Assembly (NCBI GenBank): GCA_035999765.1
Contig: CP108521.1
Span: 744,001-808,000, forward strand
Length of the DNA: 64,000 nucleotides
From: Streptomyces sp. NBC_01231
Lineage (GTDB): Bacteria; Actinomycetota; Actinomycetes; Streptomycetales; Streptomycetaceae
Reading direction: 5' to 3'
Below the pieces are notes generated by a model, which was given only the letters and a program-made list of their open reading frames with translations, was not told the DNA's origin and did no database searches. Positions 17,310 to 26,207 of the stretch are shown here, piece after piece. Each line of letters starts with the position of its first letter. Position 1 is the first letter of the stretch. Made by a program: the position numbers and the translations under genes.

Positions 17310-18044
17310 TCAGCTTGCCTCCGGCCGCCTCGCGAGAAAGACGAACTCCCGGCCCGGACGGTCAGGAGCTTCGCGTACATCGTCGACCACATACCCCTGC
17401 GCGAACAGGCCCGCCTCGACCTCCTTCCGCTCGCGGAAACGCAACGTCGAGTCCGACGTGAGCACTTGTGCGTCCGAAGCGAAGAGGTAGGTCCACCGAA
17501 ACGTCACCAGTGGCCACCTCACGTCGGTCACCTCGACCCAGGTCTCGACCACGCCGACTCCGGGGACTTCCGTCACGCGGTACGAATCCTCCCGGTTCCA
17601 CTGCTCCCAGGCACGCCTGGCCGGATCCCGGGTCTCGAACATCAGGAGCCCGCCGGGCCTCAGTGATGCGTACGCCCTCCGCAGAGTCTCGCGCCAGATC
17701 TTCCGGCCCACGATGGCCTGAGCCACGTTCGCCGTCATGGTCGCCAGATCGACCTGCAGCGGTGGGAGTTGGGACACATCACCGCGGATCCACCGCACCC
17801 GTTCACTGCCCGGCTTGCCCTCGGCCACGTCAACCGACGCCGCGGCGGGGTCGACCCCGACAACCTCGATTCCGCGATCAGCCAGGAGAAGGGCGAACAC
17901 TCCTGTCCCGCAGCCGATGTCCAGCACCCGACGTGCGGCGAGCTCTTCCGCCATGTGGACGTACGCGTCGAGATCGCTGCGATCGGGGTCGAGCGAGTCA
18001 TAGATCGCGGCGAGCCGTGGATGCCCGAAGCACTCGTCAGCCAT
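17310..18044 (-). CDS. Class I SAM-dependent methyltransferase
   Basis: About 244 residues from ATG 18044 (MADECFGHPRLAAIYDSLDP); a GTG seven codons upstream is possible but less like family starts. Motif I is VLDIGCGTGVFALLLADRG, post-I is VVGVDPAAASV, motif II-like is WIRGDVSQLPPLQVDLATM, and motif III is LRPGGLLMFETRDPA. Small-molecule methyltransferase of unknown substrate; the N-terminal YD.LDPDRSDLDAY pattern is common in a large streptomycete subgroup. Convergent with the AraC-type regulator, 12 bp apart. Confidence 0.85.
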   Translation of the reverse strand: MADECFGHPRLAAIYDSLDPDRSDLDAYVHMAEELAARRVLDIGCGTGVFALLLADRGIEVVGVDPAAASVDVAEGKPGSERVRWIRGDVSQLPPLQVDLATMTANVAQAIVGRKIWRETLRRAYASLRPGGLLMFETRDPARRAWEQWNREDSYRVTEVPGVGVVETWVEVTDVRWPLVTFRWTYLFASDAQVLTSDSTLRFRERKEVEAGLFAQGYVVDDVREAPDRPGREFVFLARRPEAS

Positions 18045-18143
18045 GCGGATGAAGGTACGCGTCACCAGTTCCGCGGCTCTACTCGTTTCGCTGCCGCCCA
18101 GTGCTGACAGGCCGAGGGGCGAGCGCGCCCAACGAGGCTCCCG

Positions 18144-18677
18144 TCAGATGTCCAGTGCGGGCAGGTGGCCCAGGCCGGTGTCGAGCATGATGCGGTCGAC
18201 GGTCTCGTGCAGGGCGCTGTCGGCGCCGATGAGGGTCTCGACACCGTCCGGCAGCAGATCGCGTGACCGGTACCAGTCGCGCAGTTGCGTCTCGTTGACG
18301 TCATCGGCGATCGGCTTGGTGGCGTGCCGGGCGAGGGTTTCGGTGAACGGCACGTCGAGGTAGTAGCCGTGGGTCGGGCCACGGTGGTCGGCGCGCAGCT
18401 GGGTGAGCATGTCGCCGTAGTGGTCGGCGGACAGGATGCCTTCGACGACGACGTGATAGCCGACGTCAAGGGCGTAGCGGACCGTCAGGTCGATCAGGCC
18501 GATGTTCGCCGCTCCCGGCCGGTCCCGTTCGAGGAGCACGATGCGGCGGAGGTTGTCCTGGCCGACCAGGGCCAGACCGCGGCCGAACTTCTCGCGGAGT
18601 CCGACCGCGACGGACGATTTGCCCGAGGCGCTGTTGCCGCGCAACACGACCAGCCGGGATTCTTCGGTGCCCACCAT
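18144..18677 (-). CDS. Small P-loop kinase (zeta-toxin/AAA_33-like)
   Basis: About 177 residues from ATG 18677 (MVGTEESRLVVLRGNSASGK). Walker A is RGNSASGKSSVA. Further features are GRGLALVGQDNLRRIVLLERD, a Walker-B-like VGYHVVVEGILSADHYGDM and a lid with TKPIADDVNETQLRDWY. The fold resembles AAA_33/zeta-type or nucleotide/antibiotic kinases that phosphorylate a small metabolite. No antitoxin gene accompanies it, so a toxin role is unlikely. It follows the dehydratase on the same strand by 122 bp. Confidence 0.7.
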   Translation of the reverse strand: MVGTEESRLVVLRGNSASGKSSVAVGLREKFGRGLALVGQDNLRRIVLLERDRPGAANIGLIDLTVRYALDVGYHVVVEGILSADHYGDMLTQLRADHRGPTHGYYLDVPFTETLARHATKPIADDVNETQLRDWYRSRDLLPDGVETLIGADSALHETVDRIMLDTGLGHLPALDI

Positions 18678-18799
18678 CACGACGGTCACGCTACCGACGG
18701 CCAGTGACACCGCCCCGCACGTTCCGAGGAAAAGCGGGCAGATACGTGCCACCGACTCCAGACGCGCGAGCTGCGTGACGTCGACCGCGAGAAGGACTG

Positions 18800-20512
18800 T
18801 CAGTGCGACTCGCGGCTCACCTCGGAACCGCTGGAGCCGACCAGGAAGTCGAGATCGGCGCCGGTGTCGGCTTGGAGGACGTGGTCGACGTAGAGACGTT
18901 CCCAACCGCGGCGAGGGGTGGCGAAACCTGTGACGGTGGCCTCGTCGGGGGTTCTGCGGGCGAGTTCGTCGGCCGGCACGTCGGCCTCTATACGGCGGGC
19001 CTCGACGTCGAGGGTGATGAAGTCGCCGGTGCGTACGAGGGCGAGGGGCCCGCCTGCCGCGGCTTCCGGCGCCACGTGCAGGACGACGGTGCCGTAGGCG
19101 GTGCCGCTCATCCGGCCGTCGCAGACCCTGACCATGTCACGGACACCCTGCTCCAGCAGCTTCTTCGGCAGGGGCATGTTCGACACCTCGGGCATGCCCG
19201 GGTAGCCCTTGGGGCCGCAGCCCCGCAGGACGAGGACGGAGTCGGCGTCCACGTCGAGCTCGGGGTCGTCGATGCGGGCGTGGAAGTCCTCTATGGAGTC
19301 GAAGACGACCGCCCGTCCGCGGTGGCGCAGCAGGTGCGGAGAGGCGGCGGCCGGCTTGATGAGGGCGCCGTCGGGAGCGAGGTTGCCCCGCAGGACGGCG
19401 ATGCCCCCTTCGGCGACCAGCGGCTCGGCGCGGGTGCGGATGACCTCGCTGTCCCAGATCGGGGCGTCGTCGAGGCCGTCCACCAGCGGTTTTCCGGTGA
19501 CGGTCAGAGCGTCCGGGTCCAGCAGGTCGCGTATCTCGCGCAGCACGGCGAGCAGGCCACCGGCGCGGTGGAAGTCCTCCATGAGGAAGCGGCCGGCCGG
19601 TTGGAGGTCCGCCAGGACCGGTACGCGGGAGCCGATGCGGTCGAAGTCGTCGAGCGACAGGTCGATGCCGAGCCGGCCCGCGATCGCCAGGAGGTGGACG
19701 ACCGCGTTGGTCGAACCGCCGATGGCGGCCAGCGCCACGATCGCGTTGTGGAAGGACGCCTTGGTCAGGAACGTCGCGGGCCGCCGGTCCGCGCTCACCA
19801 TGTCCACCGCCAGCCGGCCGGTGTGGTGCGCGGCCTCCAGCAGACGGCTGTCGGGGGCGGGCGTACCGGCCACCCCGGGGACGACCGTGCCGAGCGCCTC
19901 CGCCACCAGCGCCATGGTCGAGGCGGTGCCCATGGTGTTGCAGTGCCCGCGGCTGCGGATCATCGACGACTCTGACCTGGTGAACTGCTCCTGGGAGAGC
20001 GTGCCCGCCCGCACCTCCTCCGACAGCTGCCACACACCGGTGCCACAGCCCAACAGGCCGCCGCGGAAAGTGCCGTTGAGCATCGGGCCGCCGGGGACCA
20101 CGACCGCGGGAAGGTCCACCGAGGCGGCGGCCATGAGCAGGGAGGGGATCGTCTTGTCGCAGCCGCCGAGCAGGACGACGCCGTCGATGGGGTTGGCCCG
20201 CAGCATCTCCTCGGTGGCCATGGCGGCCATGTTGCGCCACAGCATCGCGGTGGGTCGCACCTGCGTCTCGCCCAGCGACACGACCGGCAGGTCCAGCGGG
20301 ATCCCGCCCGCCTCGTACACGCCGTTGCGAACCGAGGCCGCCACCTCGTTCAAGTGCGCGTTGCAGGGGGTCAGGTCCGAGGCCGTGTTGGCGATGGCTA
20401 TCTGCGGTCGGCCGGTGAAGGAGTCCCCCGGCACACCCCTGCGCATCCAGGCTCGGTGGATGTAGGCGTTGCGGTCCTGACCCGCGTACCACTGGTCGCT
20501 TCGGAGCCCCAC
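18800..20512 (-). CDS. IlvD/EDD-family sugar-acid dehydratase
   Basis: About 570 residues; I chose GTG 20512 because GAAGAGG precedes it by 6 nt and the product then starts VGLRSDQWYAGQDRNAYIHR, as in sugar-acid dehydratases. Fe-S ligands and metal site are visible: TASDLTPCNAHL, VLLGGCDKTIPS, SRGHCNTMGTAST and LRGCGPKGYPGMPE, with the C-terminal VCDGRMSGTAYG swivel-domain signature. This branch includes L-arabonate, D-xylonate, D-galactonate and L-fuconate/L-rhamnonate dehydratases rather than the branched-chain enzyme. It would convert an aldonate to a 2-keto-3-deoxy acid. It is divergent from the IclR gene with only 49 bp between starts and pairs functionally with the FAH and zinc dehydrogenase genes. 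Confidence 0.85.
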   Translation of the reverse strand: MGLRSDQWYAGQDRNAYIHRAWMRRGVPGDSFTGRPQIAIANTASDLTPCNAHLNEVAASVRNGVYEAGGIPLDLPVVSLGETQVRPTAMLWRNMAAMATEEMLRANPIDGVVLLGGCDKTIPSLLMAAASVDLPAVVVPGGPMLNGTFRGGLLGCGTGVWQLSEEVRAGTLSQEQFTRSESSMIRSRGHCNTMGTASTMALVAEALGTVVPGVAGTPAPDSRLLEAAHHTGRLAVDMVSADRRPATFLTKASFHNAIVALAAIGGSTNAVVHLLAIAGRLGIDLSLDDFDRIGSRVPVLADLQPAGRFLMEDFHRAGGLLAVLREIRDLLDPDALTVTGKPLVDGLDDAPIWDSEVIRTRAEPLVAEGGIAVLRGNLAPDGALIKPAAASPHLLRHRGRAVVFDSIEDFHARIDDPELDVDADSVLVLRGCGPKGYPGMPEVSNMPLPKKLLEQGVRDMVRVCDGRMSGTAYGTVVLHVAPEAAAGGPLALVRTGDFITLDVEARRIEADVPADELARRTPDEATVTGFATPRRGWERLYVDHVLQADTGADLDFLVGSSGSEVSRESH

Positions 20513-20561
20513 CTGGAACCTCTTCCAGCAGTCGGTACGGCGGTCTAGAGTCTGGAACATC

Positions 20562-21386
20562 ATGAAGCATACGCAGACGGACTACGGACCGACAGCCCCC
20601 GACGAGGACGGCCCGGCAGGTGCCGACGGCGCCCGGCTCGTGGGCTCGGACCGGGTGCTCGCGGTCCTCAAGGAACTCGCGCGACATCCCGGCGGCGTCG
20701 GCCTGGAGGAACTGACCCGGGCGATCGCCAGCCCCAAGCCGACCGTGCACCGGGCGCTCGGCGCCCTGCGCCGGGCCGGGCTGGCCGACCAGGACGCCCG
20801 TGGCCGCTATGTGCTCGGGGACGAGTTCCTGCGCATGGCCTTCGCGCACCACGAGGCCCGCCCCGAGCACGTCCGCGTCCGCCCCGTACTCGACGCACTG
20901 GCGCACCGGTTCGGCGAGACGGCCCACTACGCGGTCCTCGACGACCGCGAGGTCGTCTACCGCGCCAAGGTCGACCCGCCCAGCGGCGCCGTCCGGCTGA
21001 CCTCGACGATCGGCGGACGCAACCCCGCCCACACCACGGCAGTGGGGAAGCTGCTGCTCACACGGCAGTTGGACTCCTTGGGCGAGGTCGAGAAGTGGGT
21101 CGGTGACTCCCCGCTCGAGCGCCGGACACCCCGAACGCGGTGCACTGCCGTCGACCTCCATCGGGAACTGACAGCCACCCGTGAACGCGACTACGGCGTG
21201 GACGACCAGGAGAACGAGAACGGGGTCAACTGCCTTGCCCTGCCCGTCTATCTGACCTCACCGACCACTCCCTCCGGAGCCGTGAGCATCAGCGCGCTCG
21301 CCTACCGCACCCCCCTGGCGTCCCTCATCGACGCGCTCGATGAGATCCGCGTCCTCCTCGGCCCTCTCGGGGAACCGCACAGCTGA
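20562..21386 (+). CDS. IclR-family regulator of the sugar-acid genes
   Basis: 274 residues. The N-terminal winged HTH (VLAVLKELARHPGGVGLEEL, SPKPTVHRALGALRRAGL) is followed by the IclR effector domain (YRAKVDPPSGAVRLTSTIGG, PAHTTAVGKLLL, YGVDDQENENGVNCLALPV, GAVSISALAYR). It sits between the divergent dehydratase and the codirectional FAH hydrolase, the usual place for a local regulator of a sugar-acid pathway. No Shine-Dalgarno is seen before ATG 20562; a TAGAGT hexamer ends 9 nt upstream, so a leaderless or very short 5' leader transcript is possible. Confidence 0.85.
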   Translation: MKHTQTDYGPTAPDEDGPAGADGARLVGSDRVLAVLKELARHPGGVGLEELTRAIASPKPTVHRALGALRRAGLADQDARGRYVLGDEFLRMAFAHHEARPEHVRVRPVLDALAHRFGETAHYAVLDDREVVYRAKVDPPSGAVRLTSTIGGRNPAHTTAVGKLLLTRQLDSLGEVEKWVGDSPLERRTPRTRCTAVDLHRELTATRERDYGVDDQENENGVNCLALPVYLTSPTTPSGAVSISALAYRTPLASLIDALDEIRVLLGPLGEPHS

Positions 21387-21435
21387 CGATCCGCCCAGAA
21401 CCACCACCTCACGCCCCAACCCTGGAGAGAGACCC

Positions 21436-22296
21436 GTGTACCTCATGCGCATCGGCGCCCCCGGCGCCGAGAAGCCCGTCGCCCGCATCGACGACGAGAC
21501 CTACGTCGACCTCTCCGATGTCGTCACGGACTTCGACGAGGCGTTCTTCGGCTCCGGCGGCATCGACCGCGTCCGTCCTCTCGTGGCAGAGCGGGCCGAC
21601 GCAGGTCAGGCGTCGCGCTTCGCCGGAGAGCGCGTCGGCGCCCCGATCGCGCGCCCGCACCAGATCCTGTGCATCGGGCTCAACTACCGTGACCACGCGG
21701 CCGAGAGCGGCATGCCCGTCCCCGACGAGCCGATCCTGTTCACCAAGTCACCCAACACCTTGGTCGGCCCGCACGACGACGTGCGCATACCGCGCGGCTC
21801 CACCAAGACCGACTGGGAGGTCGAGCTCGGCATCGTCATCGGCCGCCGCACCAGCTACCTCGACTCGGTGGAGGAGGCCCGCGACGCCATCGCCGGATAC
21901 CTGGTCGTCAACGACGTCAGCGAGCGCGCCTTCCAGTTGGAGCGCGGCGGCCAGTGGGCCAAGGGCAAGTCCGCCGAGACCTTCAACCCCGCCGGTCCTT
22001 GGCTGGCCACCACCGACGAGATCGACGACGTCCTCGCCCTGGACATGTGGCTGGACGTCAACGGGGTCCGCCGGCAGACCGGCAGCACCAAGACGATGGT
22101 CTTCGATCCGTACGTCATCGTGCACTACCTGAGCCAGTTCCTCGTCCTGGAGCCGGGCGACCTCATCAACACCGGCACCCCGCCCGGAGTCGGCATGGGC
22201 CTCACCCCGCCCGTCTACCTCCAGCCCGGAGACGTGATGGAACTGGGCATCAGGCAGCTCGGCACGCAGCGTCAACACGTCCTGGCTCCCCGGTGA
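21436..22296 (+). CDS. Fumarylacetoacetate-hydrolase-family enzyme (2,4-diketo-3-deoxy sugar-acid hydrolase candidate)
   Basis: 286 residues from GTG 21436 with GGAGAGAG upstream. FAH-domain motifs are ILCIGLNYRDHAAESGMPVP, LFTKSPNTLVGPHDDV, DWEVELGIVIGR (metal-binding Glu pair), NDVSERAFQLERGGQWAKGK and GDLINTGTPPGVGMG. Members beside sugar-acid dehydratases hydrolyse 2,4-diketo-3-deoxy-L-fuconate or -rhamnonate to pyruvate plus lactate. Its stop overlaps the next gene's GTG (GTGA), so the dehydrogenase is cotranslated. The precise substrate is an inference from neighbours. Confidence 0.85.
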   Translation: MYLMRIGAPGAEKPVARIDDETYVDLSDVVTDFDEAFFGSGGIDRVRPLVAERADAGQASRFAGERVGAPIARPHQILCIGLNYRDHAAESGMPVPDEPILFTKSPNTLVGPHDDVRIPRGSTKTDWEVELGIVIGRRTSYLDSVEEARDAIAGYLVVNDVSERAFQLERGGQWAKGKSAETFNPAGPWLATTDEIDDVLALDMWLDVNGVRRQTGSTKTMVFDPYVIVHYLSQFLVLEPGDLINTGTPPGVGMGLTPPVYLQPGDVMELGIRQLGTQRQHVLAPR

Positions 22297-23342
22297 GCGG
22301 TGGCCGCATACACGCCTTCGTGCTGACCGCCCCCGGCGCGTACGAGGTCCAGGAGATCCCGGCACCGGTGGCCCGACGCGGCGAGGTCGTCGTCGACGTC
22401 GAACGGGTCGGCGTGTGCGGCACCGACATGGAGTTCTTCACCGGTGAGATGGCCTACCTCCACCAAGGCCACTCCTCCTACCCGATGCGGCCGGGCCACG
22501 AGTGGGCCGGCCGCGTCGCCGTCGTCGGCGAGGGTGTCGACCGCGGCTGGCTCGGCCTCCGCGTCATGGGCGACACCATGCTCGGCTGCGGTACCTGCCG
22601 CCGCTGCCTGCGCGGCCACCAGCATGTGTGCGAGAAGCGGAGCGAGGTCGGCATCCGCGGAGCGCAGCCCGGCGCCCTTGCCGAGCAACTGGCCGTGCCT
22701 GTCTCCTCGTTGCACGCCTTGCCCGATTCCGTCGACGCCGTGCTCGGAGCGCTCGTGGAACCGGGCGGCAACGCCCTGCGCGCCGCGCGGGCCGCCGCCC
22801 CGCGGGCCGGGGACCGAGCGCTGGTCCTGGGCCCGGGGACCATCGGCGTGCTGGTCGCGATGTTCCTGCGCGCGTCCGGTGCCGAGGTGCACCTGATGGG
22901 CACCACCGAAGGCTCTCTCGCCTTCGCCCGCGGTCTGGGCTTCGATCACGTGTGGGCGCAGGACTCCGTCCCGGACCTGCCCTTCGACGCGGTGGTGGAC
23001 GCCACGAACGCCGCCCAACTCCCCGCGACGGCACTGGAACTCGTCGAACCGGGCGGCCGCCTCGTCTGCATCGGGCTGGCGGGCGAACCCAGCCGCATCG
23101 ACACCCGCGCCCTCGTCCTCAAGGACGTGACCGCCGTAGGTGTCCTGTCCGCCTCCCCCGGCCTCGACGCCACCATCCGCGCGTACGCCGACGGATCGGT
23201 CGACCCCCGGCCGCTCGTCGCGGCCACCGTGGGCCTCGACGAGGTCGGCTCCGTCCTCGCCGGGGAACGCCCTGCGGACGCGGGGCCCGGTCCCAAGATC
23301 CACGTCGATCCCCGATCGAGTGCGGCGAGCACGGCTTCATGA
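22293..23342 (+). CDS. Zinc-dependent medium-chain dehydrogenase
   Basis: 349 residues from GTG 22293. Catalytic zinc ligands are in VGVCGTDMEFF and MRPGHEWAGRV. The structural zinc loop CGTCRRCLRGHQHVC has all four cysteines. The nucleotide fold is ALVLGPGTIGVLVAMFLRA. It belongs to the threonine/sorbitol/glucose dehydrogenase side of the MDR superfamily. Overlapping the FAH hydrolase gene, it is the natural candidate to oxidise C4 of a 2-keto-3-deoxy sugar acid, making the diketo acid that the hydrolase splits. In characterised fucose/rhamnose routes that step is usually a short-chain dehydrogenase, so an MDR here would be unusual. Confidence 0.85.
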   Translation: MSGGRIHAFVLTAPGAYEVQEIPAPVARRGEVVVDVERVGVCGTDMEFFTGEMAYLHQGHSSYPMRPGHEWAGRVAVVGEGVDRGWLGLRVMGDTMLGCGTCRRCLRGHQHVCEKRSEVGIRGAQPGALAEQLAVPVSSLHALPDSVDAVLGALVEPGGNALRAARAAAPRAGDRALVLGPGTIGVLVAMFLRASGAEVHLMGTTEGSLAFARGLGFDHVWAQDSVPDLPFDAVVDATNAAQLPATALELVEPGGRLVCIGLAGEPSRIDTRALVLKDVTAVGVLSASPGLDATIRAYADGSVDPRPLVAATVGLDEVGSVLAGERPADAGPGPKIHVDPRSSAASTAS

Positions 23343-23425
23343 GAACCGGGAGCGGTTCAGCACGCCGCCGCAACCGGGAGTAGTTCAGCACGACGCCGGT
23401 CCCGGAGGGCCGGGCCCTCGTCGGA

Positions 23426-24280
23426 TCATCCCGTCCCGTACCCACCGCCCGACAGGGTCCGCAGCGCCGAGGTCACGGCGTCGGCCATCGCCCGGCGCGC
23501 CGTGGTGAGGGCCGGCCGGGGGTCGACCGTCGCGGGTGCCGCGGCGAGTGTGTCGCGGACCGCGCCGGTGAAGGCGGCGTTCAGTGCCGTACCGATGTTG
23601 ATCTTGACCATGCCGGCCGCCACCGCCTGCCTGAGCTCCGCGTCGGGCACGCCCGTCGAGCCGTGCAGGACCAGCGGTACGGGGACCGCCTTGGCGAGGC
23701 GGGCGATGAGATCGTGGTCCAGCCGGGCGGTGCGCGTGGTCATCGCGTGAGAGCTGCCGACCGCGACGGCCAGGGCGTCGACACCGGTGGCGGACACGAA
23801 GTCGCGCGCCTGATCGGGGTCCGTACGTGCCGAGGGCGCGTGTACTCCGTCCTTGCCACCGATCTCGCCGAGTTCCGCCTCCAGCCACAGCCCCTGGGCG
23901 TGTGCCCACTGCGCCGCGGACCGCGTGGCGGCCACGTTCTCGGTGTGGGGCAGCGCGGACGCGTCGAACATGACGGATCCGAAGCCGCAGTCCGCGGCGC
24001 GTCGCATCAGCGCTTCGTCGGTGACGTGATCCAGGTGCAGGGCCACGGGGACGGTGGCGGACTCGGCGAGCGCGGCGGTGGCGCGGGCGATCGGGGCGAG
24101 CCGGTTGCCGTGGAACCGCACGGCGTTCTCGCTGATCTGGCAGATGACCGGGCGGCCCGCGGCTTCCGCCCCCGTGACAACGGCCTCGGCGTGCTCCAGG
24201 GTGATCACGTTGAACGCGCCGACGGCCCGTCCGTCGCGGTAGGCGGAGCTCACCACGTCGGCGGTGGGAGTCAGTGGCAC
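23426..24280 (-). CDS. Class II fructose/tagatose-bisphosphate-type aldolase
   Basis: 284 residues from GTG 24280, with GGAGGG 5 nt upstream. Zinc-site and catalytic motifs are VALHLDHVTDEALMRRA (two His and Asp), WLEAELGEIGGKDG, VPLVLHGSTGVPD and MVKINIGTALNAAF. It groups by pattern with GatY/KbaY-like enzymes that cleave tagatose-1,6-bisphosphate or fructose-1,6-bisphosphate. Divergent from the DeoR regulator (188 bp) and near the SIS isomerase and sugar importer, it likely finishes a hexose or hexosamine phosphate pathway in the cytosol. Confidence 0.85.
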   Translation of the reverse strand: MPLTPTADVVSSAYRDGRAVGAFNVITLEHAEAVVTGAEAAGRPVICQISENAVRFHGNRLAPIARATAALAESATVPVALHLDHVTDEALMRRAADCGFGSVMFDASALPHTENVAATRSAAQWAHAQGLWLEAELGEIGGKDGVHAPSARTDPDQARDFVSATGVDALAVAVGSSHAMTTRTARLDHDLIARLAKAVPVPLVLHGSTGVPDAELRQAVAAGMVKINIGTALNAAFTGAVRDTLAAAPATVDPRPALTTARRAMADAVTSALRTLSGGGYGTG

Positions 24281-24377
24281 GGTCGCCCTCCGATCGCGGC
24301 GTACGACGGCCGCGACGACGCCAGGGACAGCGGCAGGGACACCGGCGAGGGCTCGCGGGATGTGCAGGGTTTTGCTC

Positions 24378-24407
24378 GTTTGGTGACCATAAAACACCCA
24401 ATCAAAC
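24378..24407. promoter_or_regulatory. Candidate operator between aldolase and DeoR-type regulator genes
   Basis: GTTTGGTG at 24378-24385 and CAATCAAAC at 24399-24407 form an imperfect inverted repeat (GTTTG outer arms) around an AT-rich centre ACCATAAAA. It is the most AT-rich patch of the 188-bp divergent region. DeoR-type proteins usually bind next to their own gene. Assignment is by position only. Confidence 0.35.
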
Positions 24408-24468
24408 GCTGTGGTTTCATGGAGGTGCGCATATCGTCGCGCACACCACGAACGGGGAGTTGTGAAAC

Positions 24469-25257
24469 ATGGCGGCACCGCAGGCCCGGTGGAGCTCGCT
24501 GCTGGAGATGCTGACGCGCGACGGCCGGATCGAAGTCGAACCGGCTGCCGAGGAGTTGCGGGTCTCCGCCGCGACGATCCGGCGCGACCTCGACGAGCTG
24601 GCCCGTCAGCAGATGGTCACGCGCACGCACGGCGGAGCCGTGCTCAACGCGATCGCCTATGACCTGCCGCTGCGCTACAAGGCCGCGCGCAACGCTCCGG
24701 AGAAGGAGCGGATCGCGCACGCGGCCGCCGGGCTGGTGAAGGCCGGTGCCGTGGTGGGGTTGAACGGCGGCACCACGACCACCGAGGTGGCGCGGGCGCT
24801 GGCCACCCGCGCGGACCTGAGTTCCGGCGGCGCGGAGACGGCGGTCACCGTGGTGACCAACGCCCTGAACATCGCCAACGAGCTGGTCGTACGGCGCCAC
24901 GTCAAGCTCGTGGTGACCGGCGGGGTGGCCCGGCCGGCGTCCTATGAGCTGATCGGGCCGCTGGCCACCGAACTGCTCGCGGAGATCGCGCTGGACCAGG
25001 TCTTCATCGGAGTGGACGCCATCGACGTGGCCCACGGGGCGACCGCCCACCACGAGGGCGAGGCAAGCATCAACCGGGCGCTGGCCCGCCGCGCGCAGCA
25101 GGTCGTGGCGGTCGCCGACTCCTCCAAACTGGACCGGCGGGCCTTCGCCCGCATCTGCCCGGTGGAGGACATCGACGTCCTGGTGACCGACAAGGCCGCC
25201 TCGGACGAACTGACCGAGTCGTTCGCGGCGGCCGGCGTGGAGGTCATCCGCGCCTGA
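24469..25257 (+). CDS. DeoR-family sugar regulator (AgaR/GlpR-like)
   Basis: 262 residues. The N-terminal DeoR HTH is LLEMLTRDGRIEVEPAAEEL followed by VSAATIRRDLDELARQQMVTRTHGGA. The C-terminal sugar-phosphate-binding domain has VGLNGGTTTTEVARAL, VVTNALNIANELV, VVTGGVARPASYELIGP, VFIGVDAIDV and VVAVADSSKLDRRAFA. The effector is probably a sugar phosphate produced by this locus. It sits between the aldolase and the ABC importer, which it likely represses together with itself. Confidence 0.88.
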   Translation: MAAPQARWSSLLEMLTRDGRIEVEPAAEELRVSAATIRRDLDELARQQMVTRTHGGAVLNAIAYDLPLRYKAARNAPEKERIAHAAAGLVKAGAVVGLNGGTTTTEVARALATRADLSSGGAETAVTVVTNALNIANELVVRRHVKLVVTGGVARPASYELIGPLATELLAEIALDQVFIGVDAIDVAHGATAHHEGEASINRALARRAQQVVAVADSSKLDRRAFARICPVEDIDVLVTDKAASDELTESFAAAGVEVIRA

Positions 25258-25319
25258 CACCGCGCGCCCCTCCCGTACCGGCCCCCGCGACAGCCCCGGC
25301 TCCGACGCGGATCCCGGCG

Positions 25320-26207
25320 TCATCCCCGCACGCCGCCCGCTGTCAGGCCGGCGACGAGGTAGCGCTCCACGAAGACGAACAGCACCACCACGGGCACGAT
25401 CGCGACGATGGACGTGGCGAACAGGTACTGCCACTGCTCGTGGTACGAGGTGACGAAGCCGGGAATCGCCCTGGTCAACGTCATCCGGTTGCCGGACGAG
25501 GTGATCGTGAGCGCCACCACGTACTCGTTCCACGCGCCGATGAAGGTGTAGACGAGCGCGGTCACCACACCGGGCATCGCGAGCGGCAGGATGACACGGG
25601 TGAGGGCACCGAACCGTCCGGTGCCGTCGAGCCAGGCCGCCTCCTCGAGTTCCTTGGGGATGCTCGCGAAGTACGCGTTGAGGATCCACACGCAGAACGG
25701 CAGGTTGAATGCCGCGTTCACGAGGATGAGGCCCTCGGCGGTGTCGGTCAGGTTGAGGCTGACCATCTCCCGGTAGATGCCGACCAGCAGTGCGGTCGGC
25801 GCGAACATCTGGGTGACGAGTACGAGGATCAGGAAGGCGCCGCGTCCGCGGAAGCGGTGCCGTGCGGTGTAGTACGCGGCGGGCAGCCCGACGGCCAGGG
25901 CGAGCAGCGTCGACGCCCCGGCGACGTACAGCGAGAACAGCAGCGCGTCCCCTACGCGCGGGTCGGTGAGCGACCAGATCTGCGTGAAGTTCGACCACTG
26001 CCAGTGCGAGGGCAGATAGGACGGCGGGGACTTCATCAGTTCCGGCGTCGGTTTGAGCGCCGTCAGCAGCATTTCCGCGTAGGGCGCGAGAAACGCGAGC
26101 GCCACCAGCCAGCCGGCGGCGGTGAGCAGGACGGTGCGCAGCTTCATCGGTCGTGGCCGCCTCCTGCGCGGCGCGGCTTTGCGGGATATGACGGCGGTCC
26201 TGCTCAC
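25320..26207 (-). CDS. CUT1 sugar ABC transporter permease (MalG-like)
   Basis: 295 residues from GTG 26207, overlapping the preceding permease stop (GTGA). Six TM spans are visible, with the EAA loop as KELEEAAWLDGTGRFGALTR followed by VILPLAMPG. The N-terminus is Arg/Pro rich. It forms the second membrane subunit of the importer encoded by 25320-28434. No ATPase gene lies here; streptomycetes commonly use the shared MsiK ATPase for such systems. Confidence 0.9.
   Translation of the reverse strand: MSRTAVISRKAAPRRRRPRPMKLRTVLLTAAGWLVALAFLAPYAEMLLTALKPTPELMKSPPSYLPSHWQWSNFTQIWSLTDPRVGDALLFSLYVAGASTLLALAVGLPAAYYTARHRFRGRGAFLILVLVTQMFAPTALLVGIYREMVSLNLTDTAEGLILVNAAFNLPFCVWILNAYFASIPKELEEAAWLDGTGRFGALTRVILPLAMPGVVTALVYTFIGAWNEYVVALTITSSGNRMTLTRAIPGFVTSYHEQWQYLFATSIVAIVPVVVLFVFVERYLVAGLTAGGVRG

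Noticed and set aside
18144-18677. Zeta-toxin of a toxin-antitoxin pair
   Set aside because: P-loop features fit the wider kinase group, but no small antitoxin gene is adjacent on either side.
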